A stretch of 64,000 nt of DNA from Anabas testudineus (taxonomy: Eukaryota; Chordata; Actinopteri; Anabantiformes; Anabantidae), in contig NC_046629.1 in assembly GCF_900324465.2 (NCBI RefSeq), forward strand, positions 9,789,578-9,853,577. Direction: 5' to 3'. Every line of letters begins with the position of its first letter. Within the stretch, counting starts at the first letter, position 1. Positions 11,001 to 23,100 of this stretch are shown in pieces. The translations under genes and the position numbers were made by a program. The notes under the pieces are model-generated. The model had not been told where the DNA came from, searched no databases, and was given only the letters and a program-made list of their open reading frames with translations.

Positions 11001-14000
11001 TGTCAATTAGTGCTGGTTTTCTTCTAATACTTTCATTCATTTCATAACATCTAACCCTCCTTACTGAGTTATTGTAGTGGGCAGTATAGAGAAAAACCGG
11101 TGTCGTGTTATGTGCCAGTGGTGGATTCATTTATGATGAAGAGTAAACTAGATTTTTTATTTTAGTTTCTCTGCCAACAGCCAGTAGCCTATCAGAGCTG
11201 AGCTCTCTTCATGAGGGACCGAATACAGATTTCAGACACACCTATCAGAAGGTCCAGATGAAGGCGCTCCCGCCCATCCCAGATCGCAATGACCGGTCAG
11301 GGGTGAGAACAGCTTTACCTACACAGAGCCGACGGCCCAGACGGGACAGAGAAAACCTCTCAGACGATGAGCTGGACAGAAGGTAATATTGCAATACATG
11401 TGGCGAGTGTTATGTGATACAGCAAATCAAAAATAAATAAAAGTTATTATTAGTTCTTTAATGTAATTACAAACACAATGCACTGTTTTCTTTATTTTTG
11501 TGTTAATTTTCCAGGACGTTGAGATAGACTATGATACCTGGAGATCTTTCTCATTTCTTGCTATCCTGATGTTTTTCAACTGTTCACTTTCAAGTCTCAC
11601 TCCATCCTGACCAAATGACTCACTGAAACACAATCACAGAAGGAAGCCAACATTTCTAGTGATAAATCTGAACGTTGAATATAAATCCTTCACCTCATAA
11701 ATTCTGCCTGATCCATGAGTCACTCTTTTATCTCTGAGTAACCTTCAACAGACTTTGCATTCAAAACAACTCAATCCACTTGAATAACACGACTCCACTA
11801 ACTGCTAACCTTCTCCTCTGGTTAACTTTAGTGACTTTATGTTTTTTATTAGTACAGAAAATTCATGTTAGTGTTGCTGAGTTGACTGATCTCTCCCTCT
11901 TTAGGTGGAACCCCCCCTCAGAGCACCTGCAGAGAAGGACGCTGAGCAGGAGAGGACGCACTGGCTCACTGGATGAGCTGGAGGAGTTTGCTCGGTCTTA
12001 TGGATCCCGCAGCCGGCGGGGTGAGCCTCCGGAGCGGATGTATGAGCGGGATTACAGCCCCCCAAGGCGTTTCCGCAGAGATGAAGATGACGGCTGGGGT
12101 CGTCGCAGCCCCTCACCTTTAACACAAAAGAGAAGGGACACGTGGGACAGTGACCGCCCCTCTCGGCGGACCCACAGTAGAGAATACGACGACACCTTCC
12201 TCAACAGCGTGCTGGAGAGCAAGGTGAGGGGTCGGGGAGGAGACAGAGGTGCTGGGAGGATGGATGAGGACAGTGACACTCCCTCCAAAGGCAGCTCCAG
12301 AGGACAGGCTAGTGATAGTTACTACAGCCGGTCGCCCAGCAACCGTCCAGAGGAGGACGACCCTTTGCCTCCGTACTCTGAGCGGGAGGCAGAGATGTAC
12401 CGCAGGCTTGACCCGTCCACAGACCGGTACCGCACTGCAGAACCTCCCAGGTCAGAGAGATACAGGACCACTGAACTAGCCATGAGGCCTTTCTCGTACA
12501 CCCGCCCCCATCCTGGAAAGTCCCAAACACAACAGGGGGTTAGGGAGGACGCAGACAGGAGCCGAAACCTGGTGAGTTACTTGTAGCAGGAACAAAGACT
12601 TCCTTCCTCTGTAGTGCTTCAGGAAACCAACTTCTAAATCCTGTAAATAGTTAAAGGACAAGTCTGGCAGTCGACAAATTCCATGAAAAGTCCAAAACCA
12701 AATGAATCCAGTACGTAGCCTGTTCCTGCTTATTATTGCTCTTAAAGATAGATATCAGCAAGTGTAACTGTTCTCCACACCCCATCAGTGCAGGAAGATG
12801 TTTGGTTGTGGGTTCACATACCTGCAGAGATCATGTACATTTTTGTTCAGGCATGTTGTTCTTGATTTATCTTCCCGAAATACAAATACACGTCAATACC
12901 AAGTCTGAGAAAGATAGACAGACAGTAGAAAACACTAGAAAATGAAACAGAGCATGTGGACGAGCATAGAAACATTAAAATCCAAACTTAACCTTATTTG
13001 CATTTCATAGTGGTTACTTAAATAAATATTAAAAATGCAAATACTACACTCAGTATTAAACACACAGTGTGTGCAGCTGCATGCCAAGAGGTTGTCACAG
13101 TTCATATGAGGCAGACACAAAGACAGGCAGGCAGATGTAGTAAAATGAAAATGAATAGAGAAAACTGATTTACAGTCAGTGCAGGAATTCCAAGGCTTCA
13201 GTCATCAAGGGATAAACAGAACCTGGAGTGAGCAGACGGTCCAAGAAAATCCAGACATACAGGCAAAAAGAACAGAGAAGCAGGCAAACCAAAAACAGAG
13301 AAGACCTAGTAAGGTGCGTCTGGGAATGAGCTGGTATGTGTGTTATACTGAAGGTTAAACAGGGAACCAACTGGGTGGGGTGAAGTCAGGTGGCTGTAAA
13401 TGGAGGGAAAGTTTGGGGACATCTGGTGGCTGAATGGGAAGTGACAGCTCAGAAAAATTACTGGAGAACATGGTCCTGAGTGAAGATAAAGGTGGAGACA
13501 GAGGTGGAATAAGCAAAACCAACCGAACCGTGCAAAAGATGTGATGACAGACTGGTTTTGTACTGCTTCACGCAAAAATCACTATATTATGTGTTTTTTT
13601 TGGAGCATGATACACAGCTCCTTCAATATTATTATCACAAAATAAACCCACACTGTAATATATATTTTTGTTACAATTAATATCCAGCATGTTTTGCTGA
13701 AGCATATGGTTTCATTGGTCACATACATACACACACACATAGTCAGATCTGGGGCCAGTCCACAGTCCAGGTTGCAGAGGAACGTGTTGCATGTTTTCTT
13801 TATCACTCCCCCCTCATATTTTTAGCATTTCAATTCTCTAACTGCTGCATCTATCAAATTGAAGTAAACACTCCAAACGCACAAACTAAACATCTGTGAC
13901 GCATTTTTATTAGTTTATTATTTTGTTTAAGCAGGAACAAACATGGTTGTGCCTTAGAGAGAGGTTAGGAACGTCAAAAATAAACTGAGAACCATTACTG

Positions 14001-14490
14001 ACTTTGGTCTTTTCAATGGATTTGTTAACATCAGAAATAAACCTGAATAGTGCTACACTTGTACTTAAACAGTTAAAAGACGTTTAGCAGTATTATGTAC
14101 AGTACATAATGTGATTGTCTCGTGCAAGAGATTTAGGGTCTTAACACTGAATCCTTCTAAGTTAGTTTTTAACGTCTGTTGTATAAATCTAAGCTGAATG
14201 AGAGAAATTGAAATGATCACGTTAACATTTTAACTCTGATATGTTTCATCTGTTCATGCTTATTCTCTGACCTGCTAAACATCCAAAAATTTAATTTCCT
14301 CCGTGGATCAGTATCACATATCACTCATTACTAACACACAGCCTCAGCTGCATGATTTCTGTTCACACGTCTCAGGCACTAGGCTCCACTAATTTAGCAT
14401 GAGCATGAATGCAAAAGTTTCTAACGTGTGGCTCTTGGTGTATTTCCTTAACAGAGCACTGCACTGAGCAGGGACTCTCTCATAGTGTGA
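2008..14490 (+). CDS. ildr2: ILDR2-like angulin (immunoglobulin-like domain-containing receptor 2)
   Basis: Ten coding exons: 2008-2047, 5599-5928, 6549-6668, 8919-8975, 10157-10303, 10401-10571, 10787-10900, 11166-11382, 11905-12571, 14455-14490; 1899 nt, 632 aa (human ILDR2 639 from memory). A signal peptide (MNFYLWAVLLGASG) precedes one V-type Ig domain with Cys in LPCQYQ and DSGVYFCKV. Exon 4 encodes the membrane-proximal DLLPEFDVEIMP typical of ILDR2. Exon 5 encodes the TM helix (from EWAFVGSV) and a Cys-rich juxtamembrane cluster, likely palmitoylated. The tail has the family block DSMKVLYYIERELAQF and a long Arg/Ser/Tyr-rich stretch. The last exon encodes only STALSRDSLIV, close to the LSR C terminus. 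Angulins recruit tricellulin to tricellular junctions. ILDR2 is favoured over LSR by exon 4 and by nearby mpc2/dcaf6; the C terminus is LSR-like. The poly(A) signal is at 14961. Confidence 0.88.
2048..5598 (+). other. ildr2 intron 1
   Basis: A 3.55-kb intron. It contains a TATC/TA microsatellite (2331-2364) and a GC-richer stretch at about 3120-3490 with CCAAT-like and SOX-like (ACAATGG) words that could be an enhancer or alternative promoter. I see no exon that fits the gene between the signal-peptide exon and the Ig exon at 5599. Confidence 0.5.
2331..2364. repeat. TATC/TA microsatellite
   Basis: Short imperfect (TCTA)n run in ildr2 intron 1. Confidence 0.9.
8389..8432. repeat. Short inverted repeat
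   Basis: GCCATGAATCA at 8389 is matched by its perfect reverse complement TGATTCATGGC ending at 8432, with a 22-nt spacer. It lies in ildr2 intron 3. It could fold as a hairpin, but nothing else suggests a functional RNA. Confidence 0.6.
10942..10970. repeat. GT dinucleotide microsatellite
   Basis: About 14 near-perfect GT units just downstream of ildr2 exon 7. Confidence 0.95.
12572..14454 (+). other. ildr2 last intron
   Basis: A 1.9-kb intron separates the long tail exon from the 12-codon terminal exon. If it were read through, the protein would end VSYL at 12586 instead. The intron holds only AT-rich sequence and short CA-rich patches. Confidence 0.6.
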
Positions 14491-14960
14491 CAAGGTTTCC
14501 CAGCCTCGACCTGCACAGAACTGCCAGGCCACACGTATAAACCGGGGAAAACTGTTCTGCCACGAAGTCTGACTCATCTCAGTGAAATAAGTGCCCTGAA
14601 AAACACTGTTAGTGGAGAAATTAACATGCATGCGCAGGCGTTTCTGGTGTTTTACTCATGTGCATTCATTTTACCTTTATGTGTGTGTGTGTTGTCGACC
14701 GATGGTGTGTACTGTATGTTGTGTGTGAATCAGTTGAGTGTCTGGATTTACAAATATCAGTGCCAACATGTGTTTTTTTAATTATTATTATTATTATCTG
14801 CCAATTTCATTTATTATTTTCCTGCAGCCTTCATACTCACAGCAGAACTCAGGTTCACTTTGTATTTGTGTGTTTGTCTGTTGTTGATATTTTGCTGTTT
14901 GCAAGTACTGTACTTTGGATCTGTTCTGTAGATTTTTATTGCACTGCTTAATTACTTTTG

Positions 14961-14966
14961 AATAAA
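14961..14966 (+). terminator. ildr2 poly(A) signal
   Basis: AATAAA lies 470 nt after the ildr2 stop at 14488-14490, followed by an A-run and then a T/G-rich stretch. It is the first good signal downstream of the terminal exon. Confidence 0.65.
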
Positions 14967-14989
14967 AAAACTATAAGTGCTTCGCTGTC

Positions 14990-17167
14990 TTACATTTATT
15001 ATTTTAACTATCTTGTCTGAGACGGAATATGCACAGAACAGAAAAAAGCAGAAATAATAATCCAATGATTACACATTAAACTCGTCATGAACCAGATGTT
15101 TGTTTTGGTTCTGGTTTTCCTTCTCTGAGAAAGCTGACTGCCAAAAAGGGGACAAATTATGACCTCTTTATGACCCCCTGCTGGCCTGCTCTGTCTTAGC
15201 CATAGCCTTGCCCCAGCTGCAGCTACTCGTCCAGCCACCGCTGATACACCCCTCGATGCCGGGCCTTTGTTAGAATTGCTGACGTCACCATGCTCCCGGC
15301 TCAATTACCTGCTCTCGTTTTCCTTGGACTTTGTTTATGTCTTGTTTTCCTGCCACTTGGTTTCCAGACTGAGTTTAGTGTTTCATGGTTTTACTCAGTG
15401 TTATATTCCTATAAGGATCATGTTTTCATCCAGATCTTGTTTCCATGTTCTTGTTATGTGCTTATGTCTCGTCTCTCATCTCGTTCTGTTCACTCCCTGT
15501 CTTATTTTAGTTGTGTTAGTTCATGTTCTAGTATAATTTTGTCTCTTCATGCCCCGTCCTGTTATTTCTGGGACAGTTTTAAACTCAGCTTGTAGTGATT
15601 TCCTTTGGTGTTTTAGTTTCACGCCACATTTTCAATCCATCTCACACTTTCCTTTGTCCTGTTCTGCACTTGTATCCGCCATTTTGTACTGCAAAAACAA
15701 AAACAACATATGTCTATGCATATACTGTATCTCATCCAAAATCGTCACAGGTGAAATAATAATTTTGCATGTAGAGAATAACAGCAGGCTTTTTAACAAT
15801 TATTTGGACACTGAAATATGTAAATAAAACCTTGTTGGATATACTTTACATGCATGAATTTTACCCTAAATATCGGTTATAATTAAATATTTCTTTTTTG
15901 GATCATGTTACGTTAACATTAACACTAACATAGACATATACGTTTCTATCAACTCAAACTGGATTTGTCATTTTAATCAAGCTCCGCATACTTTGTTTTT
16001 GGCCTCATACTTAATTTGTGTCTGATAATGTGTGTGTACCCTAGACGAAGCGTTTAATTTTTATCGCATCTTATCAAACACTGTGTACACAACTAAATAA
16101 ACACTAGAGCTCTGATGATAGCGTCACAATGTAATATTCATGTAAACCATGTTAGCAGCTTTAGCATGTTTATATAAAGTATTTTAGTGTGTACGTTGGC
16201 TTGTCTTCTGTCTGTTTTGTGATATTTATGTTCATTTTATTTCTCTATTTTTGGTTTGAGTATATTTAAACATGTTCTGTGTTCCTTTGGGTTTATTCTG
16301 TGTTACTTTGTGATCATTTTAAATCAGTTTGTAATCACTGTAGCTTGAAATTGTAGTCATAAGTAATAATAGTCCATCCATTCCAGCCATACTAACAAAT
16401 AAACCTACTGGGACTTTGTGATGATGGCAGGGGTGGTGATCAGACTCCAGGGAGAAGAACTAATTTATCTACATTTTATGAGGAAGATTTTATATAGTCA
16501 GTAAACTGAGACACCCAAATACTGAGAAATGTAAAAACGTTTTCCAGGATTTCAAGCTCACTTCAGCCTTGAGCTGAGAGCAGCACTCTCTGGTTTGCTT
16601 TGTGTGGATGGTAAAACTCTCTGGGGTCTGTGTCCTGGATAAGAACTGTAAACATGACGGTACAAGGAGCAACACCTTGCAACACATTTTAGATCAGCTG
16701 AGAGCGAGCAGCACACAGAGGTACAGACTGGATGTTACAGAGGCTATTCACCTGCCATGTTGGGTAGTTTGATCCATATTTGATCTTATTTAAGCTTTTT
16801 AAGCACCATCACCCTGTGGCTCCTCTTTCCTTTGCCTCCACGTTGCACCTGTCTGAGGGGGCGGGCCCAGTGAGGTCACCTGAACCAAGGGGGAGGGGTA
16901 CAGGAGGGTTGCGGAGGAGGGGGTGGAGGTGATCCGCCTCCGACACCAACTCTCTGCGGGAATGCTTTTCGTAGGAGAGGCTGTAAACGCTCGTCTGTCA
17001 CTCCAGAAAACAAACATGTCGTGTTATTAGGTGAAAACTCTGATTCATCTGCAGAGCAGCGACCACACGACGGGTTCCTCCAGATGTTCGGGGTTGCTGG
17101 AGGACATTAAATCGACTAAAGGATAAAAAGAAAGTGAAGCTTCCGCGGAAGGATCATCAGCAGCGAG
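14990..17167. other. ildr2-ildr1 intergenic region with repeat-like stretch and ildr1 promoter
   Basis: About 2.2 kb without a supported gene. 15150-15700 is strongly pyrimidine-skewed, with recurring TTTGTTTATGTCTTG-like wording that resembles teleost dispersed repeats, but I cannot name a family or see ends. 16200-16330 has similar T-rich wording. 16840-16930 is GC-rich with GC-box-like GGGGCGGGCC and purine runs and is the likely ildr1 promoter, about 250-320 bp upstream of the ildr1 ATG. Confidence 0.45.
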
Positions 17168-20100
17168 ATGGGAGAAATGTTACTGATGGCGCTTGTTTTG
17201 CTTCACCTGCCAACAGGTGAGGTTCAAAGTGTTCGTTTGTTATAAGGGTTTTGTTTTTTCCTTTGTTTTGTTCGTTTTGTTTAGTTTTATTTAAGACAGC
17301 AGTGCAGTGAAACCACTCAAACAAACAGTTCACAGAAATGTGCACAAGTTAATTATCAATAGGACAAGGCCGAGGGACGTCACGTGTCTGCTGCGTTAAT
17401 GAACACAAGTAGAAATCAAACATGGACACAGATGTTTGTTTGTTTGTTTGTTTGTTTGCTTGTAGAATCTGTTTATTTTGAGCATGATTATAGGTTGACT
17501 AGATTAATTACAATCTTCTTCATCTCTTATATTAAACATAGGAGTAGTTGCTGATTGTACATTGTCCAAACGTGAGTTAATATTTAAGATTTATATAAAT
17601 TTAAATGTAAAGATTAGAAAAGAAAATCAAAGAATGAAGGAGCTGTTAACAAAAATAATTAAATGCCAACTGTGATAGCTGTTAATGCATTCATATGTAG
17701 ACATAGGAATCTAATATCAACATAAATCAGGAGTCAAAGTGACATTTGAACAGAACTATACTTCCATATCTTTGACCTAAAATGATCTCAGTAAGGTTTA
17801 GTACCATAAATAAATGTACAGTAAGAAACTTCCAATTTTAAAAAGAATCTCTAGCATCTTACTGTGAGTTTGTTTAAATCTATGTGATATCTTAAATGCT
17901 GTAAAGTTTCACTCTGTATAGTTAATGTGTTGTGATGAAATTCCCAGAAAACATGTTGATTACGTGCAGCTTATATTTAGATTATAACACAAATATGTAC
18001 ACATTATGTAAAATTATATTAAATTAAAATTAAATTATGAAAAATGATATTGTGTCCTAACAACAATTTAATATATTCAGCCCTTCAGGTTTTTTTCTAT
18101 TGATTCCACCTGAAAAGACGTAACCTATATGATCAGTAATCAGTAAAACACAGACTTCTAGAACCCGCAAAAGGTTTCTGTGAACAAAATTTGGTAGATG
18201 AATTTTACTTATTTCAGAACAAAATGTATATCCAACTCAATCTCTGGAAATTATAAAGACATGATTTAACATAATTGTAATTGTTACTGCTTCTAATGAT
18301 ATAGTCCGACTTGTGCACAGGTAATGATTTCTGTTAAGTGTTAACCAGTCTGGTCAGATTCTTTTCAAACCATTGAGGAGCTGTAAACAAACGCACAGGA
18401 ATTGTTTCTGCACTAAACTGTGAATTTAATTTCATTATCTCTCTTTGCTTCTTGTTCGTATCAGAGCTGCTTTCCATCCACGTGATAGTTCCAGAGACGG
18501 AGAGGAGCACGACTCTGTTTGGCTCTGTGATTCTGCGCTGCGACTACTCAACTTCAGCAAACGCCCAGGATGTCCTGGTCACCTGGAGGTACAAGTCCTT
18601 CTGCAAAGACCCGGTGCTGGACTACTACTCCACAGGTGAGACCACCGGTGTCAGGAGACTGCACCGATGGAGCTGAGTCTCAGGACGGGATAAAAATACA
18701 AAATAATTACAGCGTTCACACAGTCGTTTTATAATTTATTTGTTTAACTGAAGACTAATTTAGTTTTTATCACAGTCATGATCAGAATAATCACTAAAAC
18801 AGTTAATGATGTGTTACAGTTTATTTTTCAGTCAGTATTTGGTATTTTATTTAGAAGTATTAAGTATAAGGTTTAAACAGTTTGCAGCCAACCTCCAAAT
18901 ATGTTTTGAGAGACATGTAAAACTACATACTTATTATTATATATGATAATGAGGAAATATTTTAATCAACATTTAAGTTAAAAAATGTTCACACACAATG
19001 TATTTAATTAGTTTTTCCCCACATAATATGGCAAAAAGTCTTGGATAATAAAAATAAAAAATATTTAAAGAGCACTTTTCCATACTTGTATTAGAAACTG
19101 CTTTAGTAACTATTTAAAATATCAGAATTTTTAAGGTTACAGCACATTTTATCACATTTGAGTATGACCCTTACCCCAACATAGAAAAGAAAAAAAAAAC
19201 AGGCATCATCTTCTACTCCCACATTCATCCTTGTCTTTAAACACAACTTTTAAATAACTACAAATCCTCAACACTCTCACATTATGTCTTTTGTATTTAA
19301 CATGTGCAGAAGGGAACCATTCGTTCGCAGTTTAACAAGCAGGCCGTCCTGCAGCAGCTTGCTTAGTCTCTGTGACTGCACACAACTCTCCAGGAGTCAG
19401 AATGTGAAAAGGGTTTCACACCCTTCAGCTCTAAAAACGTGACGAGTCCTGAATGTGTGCATACCTGTGGTTAACATTTGCTGCATCAGCCACCAAAGAA
19501 CACACAGGATTTAAACAAGGCAACTCTGATGTAGTCTAAACTATAATCTACCATGTTTCTTAAAACTGATTTATATCTAAAGATGTTCGTGTCCAGATCA
19601 AAGTTTTTCATTTATTATGGCAGTGAATTTTGTCTTTTTACTATATTTTATTCTAGTTCCAAAAACTGAACTAATTGTCTTGCACATGCAAAATAGTTTA
19701 TATTCAAATAAACGTGGGCCTGCTTTACAATACTTACTAGATAAAACCTAAATTCTTTTCGCAACCATCACAGTTTACTCTTTGTATATTGAAACATGGT
19801 TGGATCTTACTTTAAATATCTTTAAATGGCAAGAGATTTGTTTTTAATTTAACAAAGCGTCAACACATGTAAAGTAACACGGTATTTAGCTGTTTCGGCA
19901 TCAGGGTCCTGATTGATGGTCTTCTGCAGTGGATTAGACATCAGCAGATATTAATCACAGGTGAAACTCACAGTGAAAGTCTCAATGAGGCATTATCTGG
20001 AACTAGGTCAGTAAATAGATTATATTCATGTTTAATTTTAGCAGCGACACCTGTTCCTGCAAGAAACAAAAAAGAAATGAACAAAAGATGTCAAAAGATT

Positions 20101-23100
20101 TTGATATATCATTTTGTTATATATATATATATTGTTACACAGCAGCTTTGAAGCAGCAGCAGCACCAACAAACATGTTTATGTTGATGCTATTATTTCGA
20201 TCTAATCTAATGATTATTGGTAAATAAATTGTCATTCAGTGATTTTAAACTTTTTATCAGCAGCACATTCGGCTCCAGGTGAATTTTTCATATTGACACT
20301 GTTATCATGGAGGGATGAGCAGTATTAAAAGTATTTACACTGATTTGAAAGAAAAATGTAATACACTGAATTAATTTCTCTGTTCAGGGTATCAAGCCGC
20401 TCTGCAGCTAGGTCGGGACCCCACCAATGACTGTCCTGACAGCCAGCGCATAGTCCGCACAGTGATTCAGAAGAGGGGCACCAATGAGCCCACACTGGGT
20501 GTAGACTACAGAAACCGCAAGATCACCATTCAAAACAGTGAGTTTGATGCCATTATATCATCACTGTAACTATTTTACTTAATTTCAATGTTGTTATAAT
20601 CATAGTTATTGCACTGATGTGTGTATAAGATGCCATATATAGCATATCTGCACAGAATTCAAAGAAATAAGTAGATTACTGTGCATAATTACCTGTAGTG
20701 CAGTTATGACTGTCTCTGTAGTGCCTGTAGTAAGACACTAGCACTTTACTGTTTTAAAAGGAAAAGCGGCTTTTTCCGTATTTTTTTTCCCAACCTTAAG
20801 TTTAGTGTTATTATATTCATTATACAGCTTAGAACAATGTAAAGCTAATATTTGTGTTATTTATTTAATTCTGTTGTGACGTTCTATGGACAGAGGCTAA
20901 CCTGGCCATCACTGAAGTCATGTGGTGGGATAACGGCATGTATTTCTGCACCATTGATGCTGCCGGTGACACGACAGGGGACTCGGATCAAGAAGTCAAA
21001 CTCATCGTGTACAGTACGTTGTCTCAGCTGAGTCTGGATACACTTTCTAATGAGCACGTGGGACAGTTCGAAATGTCAGATTTAATGTTTTCCTCTGACC
21101 TGTTCCAGACTGGCTGACGGTCTTGTTTATCATTCTCGGCGCCCTCCTGCTCATCATCCTCTTCTGCATATGTTGCTGTCAGTGCTGCCCGCAGAATTGC
21201 TGCTGCTACGTGCGCTGCCCATGTTGTCCACAGACATGCTGCTGCCCGGAAAAAGGTAGAAGAAATACCTTTTGTTTGGGTTTGTTTGTTTTCCATGGCT
21301 TGCACTGTGCAGCACTTTAGTAGATTAATGCTATTAATCAGTAGGGATGCTCTTAGCTTTGTTTTGTCTTTTGGCTTTACCTCTTCTCATACCTCAACTC
21401 AAGATATGTTGATATTTATTTAGGACTTTTGGTGACTGAACTGATATGTTTTACAGTTGTCAATCAATCAAAACTAATTAATTATTACATGCTCTGTGAT
21501 TAATTCAAGATCAAGAGTTGTCTCTTTAAATGGACAAAACTTTTATATTTGTGCTTAAGTTTATTGAACTACAACAAATGTTAAGTAAATAAACAAATAA
21601 ATGCATGACTGCGATTTACACAACAGATCTCTCTAACTTGTTGGATAAGCTAACAAATCAAAATCTACCAAACCAGGACAAACATTTACACAACAGGCAA
21701 TATTTAATCAAGATAACATTTAGTTGTGTTAGATGTTAAAACAAACTGCACTGGTTTTTTATTAATATTTTCATCATCTGATAATCTATTGATCATCAAT
21801 AAGTCCAACAGGGGACGTCTTTAAATAAAGTGTTTTGTTCAGTCCAAAAACCAAAGTTAAGTTAGAAAAACTGGAACAGGAGAAAATTTCTGTCTGTGGA
21901 TTTACTATATCATTAAAATTTCAGCTTGACATGATAATTATTCATAGGTTGCAATTTACTAAAATAATGAACTATTAAATTTTATGGACATCTTCTGCAC
22001 TTGGAAAATGAACGAGAATGTGCTTTGTTTTGATTTGCTTTGATGTTTTTTTGACAAAAAGATTCTGTCTATATTTTTCTTTGGAAAAAAAAATGTCTTT
22101 GTCAATGTGTAGGCATTGTACTCTAAACGAAAATCTCTTGTATCAGGTGCTATTTTATTGTAGGTGTGACTGTGTTTAAAACTTGTCTAACTAGTTCTGC
22201 TTTTAGTTTTTGTTTCTGAACATGTATTGGATGTGGCATGCTGCAAGAATCTCTCTTTTGACCATGAATGTCAGCTGCCGTCTTTATTTAAATGTGGTAT
22301 TATTGTGTCATTATCTCCTAAATAACAGAAAAATTAAAAACAGTACAGTTTTGTAAGTTAAGTTGCTGTTAGCTAAGTAGTGTTTTCACGTTAACCGTTA
22401 AACGTTTTCACTTTGTGTTCCAGGATCTGTACTGCTTTATTTAAAACAGAGGTATAAACAAGGAAAGGACACTTTCATGTGTCATTCACCCCTATTCTCT
22501 CAGTCACACACACATCTTTTAATAATTTCTTCTTTTCTCTGCTGTCATTTTAGCTGTGATGCAGCACAGGATGCTGCAAGAGGCTAAAAAGGCTATGGTT
22601 CCCTGGATGAATGGCCAACCCATCTATGCTCCCATTAGCTCCAATGCCTCCTCTCAGGGTGTCCCCATTCTGCATTCAGGTGAGACACAAAAACACACCA
22701 AAGGCCATAAAACACCAAGTCGATATCAAAGAACTACAGACAACCTAGTTCCATTGAAACTAGAAACTCTGTCTGAAGGCCGAAACTGACTGTTGTGTTG
22801 GTGGAAAGCGTCTCTGGGAATGAACCCGTCAGACCAGCAGGTGATGGTAGTTTGTATTCATCACTGAAAATGAAAGAGAGGAGAAGATCTAGGACTACAG
22901 ATAAAAACCATAAACAAAACATTAACTTTCACCAGAGGTAGTCACACATTCACAGTCAGGTTCGTAAGTAATGGAACAAACAGAAATCCTAGAGTTTGTC
23001 CTCTGTAGCATTTGTCTTGTGGTGATGCAAATGGGTTTTATCAACTTATTTTTAACTCAGCTCTTCTGAATTACTGCTAGCTGGGCTGGTGAATAAAATT

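Noticed and set aside
11780-11904. N-terminal part of the 268-residue ORF before ildr2 exon 9
   Set aside because: It is intron sequence read in frame; the acceptor at 11904 and fit to the family place the exon start at 11905.
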